Shown piece after piece: positions 1-8,491 of a stretch of 11,664 nucleotides of DNA. The notes beneath the pieces are model-generated. The model was not told the origin of the DNA and searched no databases. It worked only from the letters and a program-made list of their open reading frames with translations. How positions within the stretch are numbered: position 1 is the first letter of the stretch; each line of letters begins with the position of its first letter. Source of the stretch: Choanephora cucurbitarum (lineage: Eukaryota > Mucoromycota > Mucoromycetes > Mucorales > Choanephoraceae); the NCBI GenBank assembly GCA_025331435.1, contig JAIWNI010000316.1:1-11664 (forward strand), written 5' to 3'. Made by a program: the position numbers and the translations under genes.

Positions 1-667
1 GTTCTAGGTTCAGTGAGGTAAGCGGTACGAAACTACCTTATATACTAAAGTGGTGATGAATTGAGACAACTACATGAGTACTGGTAAAGTGATTGACTAT
101 TTGTAGTTCTTGAATAGCTATTGCATGGCAGGCAGACAGTTCATACAAAAGGTAAAATAAGATGACTTCAGCATGGTACTATAAGGTCAAGATTATGATC
201 ATGAACACGAACCAGTATAGTTTGTTTGAGCATTATAAACAGATTGTTTATAAACAAAACTATTAAAAGTATAAACTAAGAGCGAAAATAAGAACAGTGG
301 TAAGAAAATAAAAAAAAGGTTTAAAAAGAAAAAAGTTTTATAGAAAAGAAGAAAAGAGAAAAAATTAGTTTCCGTGAAAAATAGGAAAATATTATATATG
401 AAACGTAGTTTTTTAACCACAATCTGGGTGGTCCTCTATTTTAATCGACTTGGTAGTTATCGATTTCCTTATAAGGAAGTCAATATGCACTGAAAGCAAA
501 CATTTCTTACTTCAAGTCAATTAAAGTATATCCTTAAATTATTTGCATTTAAAAAAATAAAAGATACGCTTGTTTGAGTACGATGTAAGATCAATCAGTT
601 ATTATTTATTAATAAAATTGTTAACGCTTGCATCTTCAATGAAAAAAAACATCAAAGACAATCATAA
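1..667. other. AT-rich spacer, no gene seen
   Basis: No convincing reading frame on either strand. The longest open stretch, about 73 codons on the - strand at 199-420, is almost entirely Phe/Leu/Tyr/Asn. It is a by-product of the A/G-rich tract inside it and looks low-complexity rather than coding. No tRNA-like or promoter motif was recognised. Confidence 0.6.
280..368 (+). repeat. Low-complexity purine (A/G) tract
   Basis: The + strand is nearly all A and G for about 90 bases, with runs of A broken by G and a few T. It has no clear repeat unit. A second tract of the same character lies at 11062-11190 near the other end of the window. Such tracts are common in AT-rich fungal spacers, and no function is inferred. 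Confidence 0.6.
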
Positions 668-1030
668 GTGAACTGCAATCAAATACCTTCGTTTTCTTGT
701 TACCACTTGTTGTTTGTTGTTGCGCTTGCTGCTGGTGCAGTTGCAGCCGCAACTGTTGAACTTCCAGCAATAAATGTTCGTTTAATTGCAAGTGGTGATG
801 ATTGTAGTGATGGTTGCAGTGATGGTTGCAGTGGATATTGTAGTGGTAATGGTTGCAGTGATGGTTGCAGTGATGGGTGCAGTGGAGATTGTAGTGGTAG
901 TGGTTGCAATCGTAGTGGTCGAAGTGGTGATTGTAGTGGTAGTGGTTGCAGAGGTGATTGCAGAGGTAATTGTAGTGGAAGTGGCAGTGATGTTTGCAGT
1001 GGTAATGGTGGTTGTGATGGCTGCGACTAA
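668..1030 (+). CDS. Possible secreted Cys/Gly/Ser-rich repeat protein (start unresolved)
   Basis: The 120-codon frame opens at a GTG directly after an in-frame TAA (665-667) and contains no ATG. A eukaryotic start is therefore not visible: either an upstream exon supplies it or this is not a working gene. Residues about 13-30 form a hydrophobic Ala/Val/Leu stretch followed by Ala-rich small residues, like a signal peptide. From about residue 43 the chain is built of SDGC, SGDC and SGSGC units. There are 16 cysteines in that part, usually every fourth or fifth residue, with occasional Arg and Asn, and the frame ends in a TAA at 1028-1030. If real, it would be a small exported disulfide-rich or metal-binding protein, but I recognise no family. 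A caution: the same repeat is also open in a second + frame (786-1076, Val/Met/Ala-rich) and on the - strand (700-909, Pro/Leu/Gln-rich). Openness alone is therefore weak evidence. Confidence 0.35.
   Translation: MNCNQIPSFSCYHLLFVVALAAGAVAAATVELPAINVRLIASGDDCSDGCSDGCSGYCSGNGCSDGCSDGCSGDCSGSGCNRSGRSGDCSGSGCRGDCRGNCSGSGSDVCSGNGGCDGCD
791..1027 (+). repeat. Imperfect 12-15 bp minisatellite (AGTGATGGTTGC-like units)
   Basis: The basic unit is AGTGATGGTTGC (Ser-Asp-Gly-Cys in frame). It is repeated in tandem with point changes and with 3-base insertions that give AGTGGTAGTGGTTGC-like 15-mers. All changes keep the length a multiple of 3, so the Cys-rich frame stays open throughout. Units are most regular at 805-890 and most divergent after 905. 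Confidence 0.8.
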
Positions 1031-1055
1031 AGGGTTGATATTATTAATAATATGT

Positions 1056-1788
1056 TCAATGTTTACAAAATATTAGATATAGTACCTTTGCCCTTGAAGG
1101 CCTTGCCTTGTTGTGGTAAAGGTAAGCAAGCAGAGAGTTCTCCAACCAGAAATTGTGGCAGCTTGTAGTGGGAATTTTGCTTTGAACTGCCAAAGCACGA
1201 AGAGATAATAAAGCTTTTTCTTTGATTTTTGAAGGGATTTTTGTGTAGCTGATTTTTTCCAATTTTTTCAGTCTTCTCAATCTCAAAAATCATCTTGGTA
1301 ATGGGGATGCGTGACAACTGATATAACATCACTTTATACATTTCAATCTTGCTTTCTTTTTTCCTCGCGGACAAAAGAGACCTCGCTTTCTTGTACGACG
1401 ACTTGATCGCCCAACCACTGTGTAACAAAGTATTTTATTTCCATGTCCATCTTGTTTTTGAAATTTGTGGATTCATTTGATAAGTTAAGGCAAAAAATAA
1501 GCAGACCAGAAGACATTGTTTCTTCTTCAAAGTTACGACTGGTATCACTACTATTCAAGGTTGTAAAGATGTTAATCTTTAGTTATAGGCTAATAAAATA
1601 ATATAAATACATATACCTTCGGCAACACCAAAACTTGTCAGGACATTAACGCAACGATCCAATTTGTCAGTAATGTTGCCAACAGCAGAAAGAAGATCTT
1701 GGATTTACTCTTCAAAAAGAATTACCTTATTTTCCGTTCTTGTACAACTTGAGCGGATAGCAATGGCATCATTGTTTCTCAAAGCCAT
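1056..1788 (-). pseudogene. Broken gene of an unrecognised fungal family
   Basis: Read on the - strand from an ATG at 1788-1786, the first segment (1788-1617) gives about 58 codons. They start MALRNNDAIAIRSSCTRTEN and continue through a helical-looking stretch (DLLSAVGNITDKLDRCVNVL). A single TAA at 1707-1705 interrupts an otherwise continuous chain. A probable intron (1616-1551) follows, then a segment from about 1550 to 1360 containing MDMEIKYFVTQWLGDQVVV. The frame changes at a six-base T run on + (1357-1362) into a segment with MYKVMLYQLSRIPITKMIF. It changes again between 1268 and 1253, another pair of T runs, into a last segment with KALLSLRALAVQSKIPTTSC and HNFWLENSLLAYLYHN, ending in TGA at 1056-1058. 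The joined product would be roughly 220 residues, mostly helical and soluble, with no signal peptide. I do not know the family; it may be a dispersed Mucorales gene or an accessory transposon gene. That several frames in a row look protein-like on one strand argues for a decayed real gene. The intron phase does not match the next segment, which implies one more small lesion or another splice site. Confidence 0.55.
1551..1616 (-). other. Probable intron (66 nt) in the broken - strand gene
   Basis: On the - strand the stretch begins GTATATGT and ends GAATAG. It has an AACTAAAG and a GATTAACA that could serve as branch sites, and it is T-rich. It separates two coding-like segments. Donor and acceptor look good, but the exon phase after it does not match the following reading frame by one base. 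Confidence 0.45.
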
Positions 1789-1899
1789 TAATGTTAAAAA
1801 TAAGATTATGAAAAGAATGATACAGTTTGAAATTGAATGTTATAGACCAAATATTATATGGGACAGATACAAGGGAGACAGTGTGGAAATGAAGTAAGT

Positions 1900-2535
1900 G
1901 ATCGTTCGAAATAGCACATGGCTTGATATTAGATTTAAGTTTTCAAAGCCGCAATGTTGCATGATGTGTGAGACTCGTCTCAACCTGCATGAAATTTCGC
2001 TTTCAAATATGGCTAAAAAGATGTATATAAATTTAGTACGAGTGAATAGTTGGTGAAATACATCATTCCGTAAGGACTATATTGTGCTCATGATAGCATC
2101 AGTAATTGTCTTTAGAATAGTTTACCAATATTTTTAGAAGCAATAGAAAGCGGAAGAACTTTATCGCTGAATTTACGCAATTTTATTTTATTTAGAACTA
2201 GGCTTTGCATTATCCTATGTTAATAGACATAATCTATTTTATAGGTTCAATTTTAAAGCAATTGCATAAATCAAGGTTTTAAAAATTGTTACATGAGTCT
2301 ATAATTATCTTACTATTTGTTAATTCAAAGTAAACCCTCAAATGAATTACAAAGGTAGACAGTGTTTGTCCAACATAAAGCCGTATCAGGCACGCATTGT
2401 ACTAATTCAGGGAATATATCGAGTTGGGTATTCTAATCCATTATATCCTAAACACCTCATCTGAAGACTAAAGTAATCTGAGTTTTATGATTAAGTCGTT
2501 TGAGAAGATTTTTTTTTAAACTGATTTGAAAATGC
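1900..2535. other. Spacer, nothing recognised
   Basis: AT-rich sequence with no reading frame above about 35 codons that looks like protein, no RNA gene and no repeat I could identify. Confidence 0.6.
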
Positions 2536-2781
2536 ATGAAAACCATGTGGTGTAAAATAAACATCATTCGCATGACGCATATATCTCACGAAAAGGACAA
2601 GATTGGAAGGCTCTCTGAAGCCATTGTTGTTCGAGAAGTACCCTTTCTTAACAATTCAACCAGCATTACCAACTCAGTCTTCTTGTTTATTGACGGATTT
2701 AATCCTCTGTATTATATTGTCCGAGGGCAAATCATTTCATCTCTCTTAAACTTGAATGCAAATAAACAAGATGCTTATTGA
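2536..2781 (+). CDS. Weak hypothetical ORF or gene fragment
   Basis: An 81-codon frame with a genuine ATG and a TGA stop. The middle (about residues 24-66: SEAIVVREVPFLNN, then SVFLFIDGFNPLYYIVRGQI) has a balanced, protein-like composition with alternating hydrophobic segments. The first 20 and last 12 codons look random. No family, signal peptide or splice signal was recognised, and the - strand of the same stretch also holds short open runs. It may be an exon or relic of a mobile element. It lies about 500 bp upstream of the transposase remains on the same strand, but I see no link between them. Confidence 0.22.
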   Translation: MKTMWCKINIIRMTHISHEKDKIGRLSEAIVVREVPFLNNSTSITNSVFLFIDGFNPLYYIVRGQIISSLLNLNANKQDAY

Positions 2782-3130
2782 CAAGCAGTAAGCTAATTAA
2801 GCGCGCACTTTTTTTGGCATACAAATCAAGTTTATCTTACTTTGTACAAACACAAATCGAAGCACTTTCTACACTAATCAGTAAAGTTAACAAACAAATA
2901 AAAGTAAAACAAAGGGGAGAATGTGTCACTGATCCCTAAATACAAATAAATTAAATTGACAAATTGATCAATTAAACAAAGTATATCTTCAGCTTTACCT
3001 ACAAAAAAATGTATACAAACAATACTATCTATACCCATTGAATGTTTATATTGGGATAACTTGTATTTTCCAAACGCTTACTCGCTTTATGTGTAAGCGG
3101 AACAAGCGACCGGTAAACTAGTGGCCTCAG
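2782..3130 (+). other. Upstream region of the transposase relic, with one inverted repeat
   Basis: Non-coding AT-rich stretch. It contains a 7-bp inverted repeat, CGCTTAC at 3075-3081 and GTAAGCG at 3093-3099, separated by 11 bases. It ends about 30 bp before the TATA box. It could be a subterminal repeat of the element or an operator-like site; neither is shown. I looked for CACTA-type termini here and found no pair I could trust. Confidence 0.4.
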
Positions 3131-3138
3131 GTATAAAT
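3131..3138 (+). promoter_or_regulatory. TATA box of the transposase relic
   Basis: GTATAAATAG sits about 140 bp before the first transposase ATG (3275). It is followed by a pyrimidine-rich leader typical of fungal RNA polymerase II promoters. The position and the following T/C-rich stretch support it; there is no direct evidence for a transcription start. Confidence 0.5.
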
Positions 3139-3240
3139 AGAATTGCTCTTTATCTTCAACAAAAGTTTCATTTATTTTTTGTTATACATTTCAACTTTTA
3201 CTTCTGCTAATGTACCATAGCTCAATCTTTAAACTTTTTT

Positions 3241-3260
3241 CTTACCTTAACTTACCTTAA
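3241..3260 (+). repeat. Perfect 10-bp tandem repeat (CTTACCTTAA x2) in the leader
   Basis: Two exact head-to-tail copies of CTTACCTTAA end 14 bp before the presumed start codon at 3275. They lie in a T/C-rich leader. Either slippage or a protein-binding site is possible. Confidence 0.75.
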
Positions 3261-3291
3261 CTTTTTTATTAAACATGTTCCCGTTTATCAA

Positions 3292-3366
3292 TGTCCCTAA
3301 AACTGTGTCAGCTTTTATGCCAACACATAATTCGAATTAACAGCCCATATCCGTTCAGCACAATGT
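3292..3366 (+). other. C2HC zinc-finger remnant at the transposase N-terminus
   Basis: In the frame starting at 3292 the codons give Cys (3292), three codons, Cys (3304), thirteen codons, His (3346), five codons, Cys (3364). The segment FELTAHIRSAQC has the Phe, Leu and His placement of a classical finger helix. Two TAA codons (3298 and 3328) fall inside it. A DNA-binding finger at the N-terminus fits a transposase that must recognise its ends. Confidence 0.55.
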
Positions 3367-4411
3367 GCATACAATGCTGCTGTTGCTGCTACTGAGGGAT
3401 CCCAGGCTATTACTGCTATAGTCCCAGTTTAGACGATGCTGCGGGTACTCAGAAATTGCTTCTAAAGACACCAATATGTCTTCAATTGAAGATGTCGACG
3501 CTTGGTGAAGTTGACTTCTCGGTCGAACCTATGAACGTAGATGCAAACCTTTCTGTCACTAATGAAGAAATCATCTCTACAGGCACATAGAACACATATA
3601 TTTTACACATGACCTACTTTTAACGATTCTTGTGCTAGATCCTATAACATACAACTGGTCACCCTCTGAACCTTGAGTATAGTCAAGGCTGCTTAGATTA
3701 GTATCATGCAAGTTTTGGATGAAGCCAAGACACCCAAAGAATATCATAGAAAGTTCATCAATGTAATTATAACAATGTTCTATCGCATGTCGATCAAGGT
3801 ACCATTATTTCTGTTGGCATTCGGATAATACTTACTTATCAACTCTGGGCTAAGTCCATTTGCAAATGAAAACCTTTCAATCCCCAGATACGTACCGACG
3901 TATGGTTCAAGGCAAGTACCAATACAACAATTAAAGCATGAGTATCTGCCCCAACGGGTGCTACTTGTACGGGTCTAACGATCAGCACCACTATGATCTG
4001 TCCCTATTATTGAATGTAAAGCCCCCAAGGTACTATAATCAGGCCGAAATAGATGCTGCCAGAGAAGACATCGAAAGGGATCCTGTCCATGCCTATCCCT
4101 AATCTTGTACCTACCAGGCAAATATCGTATACTTCAGTTGGCAAAGCTTTAACTGAATTATACGTAAATGAAAACAATGCTGAAATGCTTGCCTACAGGG
4201 ATGACTTCTTCGATCGCAATCAAGATGAGATCAACACCTATCGGGACGTCTTTTCTGGTGATTCATACAAGAAGTTATTGCGCGATGGGGTGGTTGATGC
4301 CAATACTATTTGTCTGGTTCTTATTGTAGATGGATACCAACTAAAAAACATGCAAAAGGCTCACCAGGTACTCATCAATTGCTTGGTGATGAACGTACAT
4401 CCGGAGCATAG

Positions 4412-4474
4412 GTATAGTAAGAGTGATTAGTATTGTCTTTCTTAAAAGAGCTTATTTTTTTTACCTTAATTTAG
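4412..4474 (+). other. Intron 1 of the transposase core (63 nt)
   Basis: It starts GTATAG and ends TTTAG after a T-rich tract that includes ACCTTAAT. Removing 63 nt keeps the frame and joins HPEHR to TKDENMIQITV, giving the expected RTKDEN motif. A nearby GTAAGA donor (4417) would break the frame, so 4412 is preferred. Confidence 0.75.
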
Positions 4475-4823
4475 AACAAAGGATGAGAATATGATTCAAA
4501 TAACTGTCTGTCCTGGAAAGCCCAAGAATTTGATCTCATTCTTGAAGCCTGTAGTAGAAGAGGTCCAAGCCATGTATGATAACAAGCTGGTCATCAAAAA
4601 GGAAGGTACTGAAATATATCGAGGTCGAGTGGCTATTTTAGGTGTTACCGGTGACATTCCTGGTATATCCGAACTTATGATGGCAGCGGGACACACAGCA
4701 ACATTTGGATGTCGCATTTGTAAGGTCGAAGGTCAAAAGCCACGCGGTATCTCCAATAGGGGAAAGTACTACCCAAAGATGGGTCCTCTTCGTACAATTG
4801 ATGAGCTGAAAAATGGCGATCCT

Positions 4824-4883
4824 GTAAGCGTTTTGACTGATCAACTCTATGCATTTTAGATAGAACTGACACAATTAGTATAG
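4824..4883 (+). other. Intron 2 of the transposase core (60 nt)
   Basis: It runs from GTAAGC to GTATAG, with a good branch-like AACTGAC about 15 bases before the acceptor. It lies between whole codons and removes the TAG at 4857-4859. It joins NGDP to AHGMPGVPRLF, where the family is continuous. An earlier AG at 4858-4859 would leave only 36 nt, which is too short. Confidence 0.8.
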
Positions 4884-6418
4884 GCTCACGGCATGCCTGG
4901 GGTTCCAAGACTTTTCACTGACCTCAAGACCTTTGTAAGTCCTTACTTTTTCTTCGGCGACGAATTGCATATGCTTGGGCATGGAATGGGTCACATGGTG
5001 TACAAGTTGTTGGATCCAAAAACTAATGATTGGTTTCAAGCCGCCAACGTTGATCATTACCCATTTCAAGTCTCTTCACCACATAGGCAAAAGGAGTTTA
5101 TCAAAAAGCTTGGCGATTGGATAGCTGCTAGTAAGCCTGTTTGTCCAGGTGCTTTCAACTACTCTTTTGATAAGCGTACCGGTTACTATAGGGCTGTTGA
5201 TTGGCAAGACTTTCTTCTTTACGTGGTGCCTACCATAGTGGTGCCCCACTTAAGATACCGTCGCGCAAAGGTAGCACTGATGAATCTCGTAAACTGCAGT
5301 CTCCATCAGTCTTCAAAAATCTATATCATCAAGTGATTTAGATGACATGGATAGGTAAAATACCAATAAAGTCTCTATCACGAGAAGTGGAAGCGTCTAC
5401 CAGATAAATTCATTAAATTTTTACAAGCTTGGGCCACCTTTCTCAACCGTGAGATTACCTTGCGTAGATTGAACAACCGCGTCTGGACTTCCAACAATCA
5501 CTTCGCAACCTTCCATATGTCCTCCTTGATTAGACAGCAGGGTCCTCTGAGGTACTATTCATGTCGATCCTGGAGAGAACCATACAGAAGTATAGCAACC
5601 TCAGCAAGTCAAAATCAATGCCAGAAAAGGAAACCGACAATATCCTTAGACGGTTAAACTTATTCAAGGAACTTCATTCTCAACAGTTGTATAACAGCAT
5701 GCTGCCGTCATCCTTGGGTGCAAACGATGACTTCTTGGACTATCCTGGGGATTATGCTGGTAATATGCCTCAGCTCTGGTCGAAGTTTAAAGTGCAAGAC
5801 ATTGATGTTGATGTTGATCTTTTCGGAGTACCTTTGAACAAATTCGTACTGGCCTTGAGAAGACATTATAATCGATGTACCATCAGGGTCGCAAGCTCAG
5901 ATATTAAGGAAATCAAGTTGGCTGCCTAGAATGCTCTCAAACGGACTTGTATATCAGTCAAGATATTATCGGTCGTACAAAACATTACTGAAAAGAGCTA
6001 ATACATTGGTGATATTTCTAGCTGTTGAATCAGGGCATTAAGTTATCTTTAAAAAAAGTTGTGTTGCGTCTTATCCTTACCAAACTCAAGATTAATAGAA
6101 CTCGTGCTTTTTGGTATGTTGGTGAGGTTATCACCTTCTTTATCCATTCATATCAAGGTTGCTCTAAATTCCTGGCACTTATATCTGTTGCCGAAAGTAG
6201 CACGTTAGACGAATATGGCATCCCAGGTATCACTCTTTTTCCCGAGGACTCACCTCAGAAGAAGTACATGGTGTGTGGTGTTGAAGACATTATAAATATT
6301 GTGGGATTTGTCAGGTACAATGAAAACATGTTGCAGCATAGATTGATCTGGCCAGATGCTATGTATTACAAAAAAATAGACAATTTGAAGAAGGGTGAGC
6401 TTGGGAACATGTAAAAGT

Positions 6419-6473
6419 GTAAATACTTATAGCTGTAAGCTATCTTTGTAAGAGAATACGTACGCGTATTTAC
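6419..6473 (+). repeat. Nested inverted repeats just after the transposase stop
   Basis: Three perfect inverted repeats lie in 55 bp. ATAGCT-GTA-AGCTAT is at 6429-6443. AATACG-TACG-CGTATT is at 6455-6470. An outer 8-bp pair has GTAAATAC at 6419-6426 and GTATTTAC at 6466-6473. The outer pair and the second hairpin share bases, so they are alternative folds. They may help 3' end formation or be subterminal binding repeats of the element. Confidence 0.7.
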
Positions 6474-6476
6474 TCC

Positions 6477-6482
6477 AATAAA
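6477..6482 (+). terminator. Polyadenylation signal AATAAA of the transposase relic
   Basis: A perfect AATAAA begins 62 bp after the stop codon, directly downstream of the hairpins. The distance is normal for a fungal 3' UTR. Confidence 0.6.
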
Positions 6483-7650
6483 TATATCATTGCTGGCAAA
6501 ATATGATAGTCTTGTATCTTATTATCATAGACGATTTGTAAATGAACAAGAGAAAAAGGGGTCATAATAAAATCGGATATTTTTATTTTATATACACAAT
6601 CAGTTGGAATGAAGATCAGCAGTCACTTAAACTATAGATGTGGACATCGATTCAAATTAGTAGGCCTTTCTCTTTCTCTCTTTATATAACTTTCGACATC
6701 TACAGTTCCAGATTTTCCTCTAAAGCAGCATATTTATCAGAGTAGAAGTATGCGCTAATAGGTGTTGCTTTGTTCACGATGTGCAGCCAATTTGTCAAAT
6801 TACTACATCCTGATAATGTTGGAAAGTTGGGCTAATTAGAAGCATACTTTTACCAAACGCGAACCTTATTCTTTATCTCGATGATCACTATTTGTATCTT
6901 ATTTCCGGCATAAGTATTTACCAAGGGCTTATACAACAAGGTATATCAAAAGTTTAACTGATTAAAGAAATTGTCGACTCTAAAAAATATTTCATCTACA
7001 CGTTTATTTCATTCTGTTAACTCGATAGACCATGCACATCACATCTTTAACGACATCTATGTTTATTAAACAGCGAAAGAGTCTACAATACAATCAATAT
7101 AACGATTAAAGTAATGATTTCAGTCACTGCATTCATCAAATGGGTTTAAGTATTTTTAGAATGAAATGAACAACTCCTTGTGTTACCATTTCGCTTAACA
7201 GAGCAACTTATTCGAACATTCCACCGATGTATGTCCCATTTCAATGGTCCTAAACTTTGTAAGTGCTTCTTATACCTTACTGATTACTCTTATGGCGATT
7301 AACAAAAATCTTTTCATTTACAAGCTTCAATCCTCTATTCACCACTTTGATCATCGCATGGGTAATAATAATATACCAGGTGTAACGTTGCTTTGGAAGA
7401 TAGTGGTCAAATAATCATCAAAACATTTCAATGGATCGTATCAAACAATGCATGTGGAAGTACAGTCTTTATAGAAGTTGCCTTACTCCCGACTTACTTA
7501 GTGCCGTTTTCATCATTCAAGTAAACAGGTTTTATGCACCACTAGAAGTTCGATCCAAAATAATCCCATACCGAAGCGTTAGATTCTTTATTAGTTGTTT
7601 ATACTTTTAGCAACTGTCGAGATCATTCATCTTTTATTGAATTGATAATA
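6483..7650. other. Spacer, nothing recognised
   Basis: AT-rich and free of convincing reading frames on both strands. There are no RNA genes. A GTTCGATCC at 7549-7557 resembles a tRNA B box but has no A box or acceptor stem around it. It may still be inside the transposon's 3' flank, because no element end was found. Confidence 0.5.
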
Positions 7651-7927
7651 AAAACAGTTGTCCTTCTTCTATAATCGAGCTGCTTTGATCAAGTCTCAAT
7701 TAAAACTAATGGTATTTCTCATTCAAACCAGTCGTTGTTTGTCCTACGCATTCTATATTTTGTATCATCTCTTGCATTTCTTATGCTTTGTTTAAATATC
7801 ATTGTTAGATAAAATTTATGAAAAGGACATCTTTAAGAAAGCTTCCCTCCTTTCTTCCTTTCTCTTGGAAACCCATTACGACACCTGTTCATGCATCAAC
7901 CAAAACATTCGCTATTCCTGACGATAT

Positions 7928-8185
7928 TTACTGAAAGTTAATTGGTGATTGACCAAAATTGTTCTCATCTGTAGTCAATTGTGACAAAATGACGATGAGC
8001 CCTTTTAATATTCTCATGCTTTTCTTTATTTTTGATAGCTTTTTCTCTTTTTCAAAACAAAAATGCTATACTACGTTCTCAACTAGAATGAAGTCTGCTT
8101 CTGCTTTTGATAAAACTACCGTTTGTTTTGGCTCGTCTCTAATCTGCTTATCGAATGACCCTTTTTGTGGCTGAATTGATTGCAT
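7928..8185 (-). pseudogene. Candidate broken ORF fragment
   Basis: On the - strand an ATG at 8185-8183 opens a frame of 85 codons up to a TAA at 7930-7928, interrupted once by a TAG at 8068-8066. The first part (FDKQIRDEPKQTVVLSKAEA) and the second (KLSKIKKSMRILKGLIVIL) are balanced in charge and hydrophobicity, unlike low-complexity noise. No motif or family was recognised. Chance openness in AT-rich DNA cannot be excluded. Confidence 0.25.
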
Positions 8186-8237
8186 ATTGTATGGAATTGG
8201 TTATTTAGATCTCATTCAAAGACGTTTGAAAGCTCTG

Positions 8238-8256
8238 GTCTGTCTTAATTACAGAC
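8238..8256 (+). repeat. Inverted repeat, 6-bp arms
   Basis: GTCTGT (8238-8243) and ACAGAC (8251-8256) are separated by seven bases. It is short enough to arise by chance in a window of this size, and no gene end lies next to it. Confidence 0.5.
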
Positions 8257-8472
8257 AGTCTAATACTGCGAGCAACCTCGTTCAACCTCAACTGTTATCT
8301 AAACATTCTAAATCCACCATCTTTTACTGTAGTACATCTTTGGCTCTTACGATTAATCTTGGGATACACCTGCTAACGCTGGTTAACATCAAAATCTAGT
8401 TTCCAGACTCTTATCCTAACTGCAAAAGGCTGTCTTCATCCACAAAAGCATGTCTTTCTAAATGGTGATGAC

Positions 8473-8491
8473 TGTTTAGGCCAACTAAACA
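8473..8491 (+). repeat. Inverted repeat, 7-bp arms
   Basis: TGTTTAG (8473-8479) and CTAAACA (8485-8491) flank a five-base loop GCCAA, making a compact perfect hairpin. It has no T run on either side and no adjacent gene, so a terminator role is not supported. Confidence 0.6.

Larger units (their letters stand above)
3275..6414 (+). pseudogene. Decayed Tnp2/CACTA-like transposase
   Basis: This is a relic of a DDE transposase of the Tnp2 type (CACTA/Plavaka-like), the enzyme that cuts and reinserts its own DNA element. From the N-terminus it shows: a C2HC zinc-finger remnant (3292-3366); an acidic linker (about 3430-3590); an N-terminal helical segment (3706-3798, with LDEAKTPKEYHRKF); a CPNGCYLY motif (from 3947); and the catalytic core. 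In the core are VDGYQ with its Asp at 4329, the RTKDEN motif across an intron, PGKPKN, GDIPG with its Asp at 4653, GHTATFGCRIC, and GDELHMLGHGMGH at 4956 onward. C-terminal blocks follow: WQDFLLYVVPTIVVPHL, RQQGPLRYYS, FWYVGEVITFF, and a last module ending LIWPDAMYYKKIDNLKKG, with TAA at 6412-6414. Two introns (4412-4474 and 4824-4883) restore frame. The gene is broken by: stops at 3298, 3328, 3430 and 3826; frame changes near 3281, 3450-3500, 3938 and 4075; and changes near 5295, 5356-5372, 5570/5571, 5927 and 6030-6056. Family assignment comes from motif recognition, not a search. Confidence 0.88.

Noticed and set aside
1664..1897. 77-codon + strand frame
   Set aside because: It is the antisense shadow of the first segment of the broken - strand gene, which gives a better protein.
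2872..7501. CACTAA at 2872 and TTAGTG ending at 7501 as possible CACTA-type terminal inverted repeats
   Set aside because: Only six bases match, the sequence diverges at once, and the flanking bases do not form a target-site duplication.
7547..7560. tRNA B-box-like GTTCGATCC
   Set aside because: No A box, acceptor stem or anticodon arm can be placed around it.
7959..8399. Two + strand open frames of about 70 codons
   Set aside because: Both begin at TTG rather than ATG, their composition is Ser/Phe/Leu noise, and the - strand of the first looks more protein-like.
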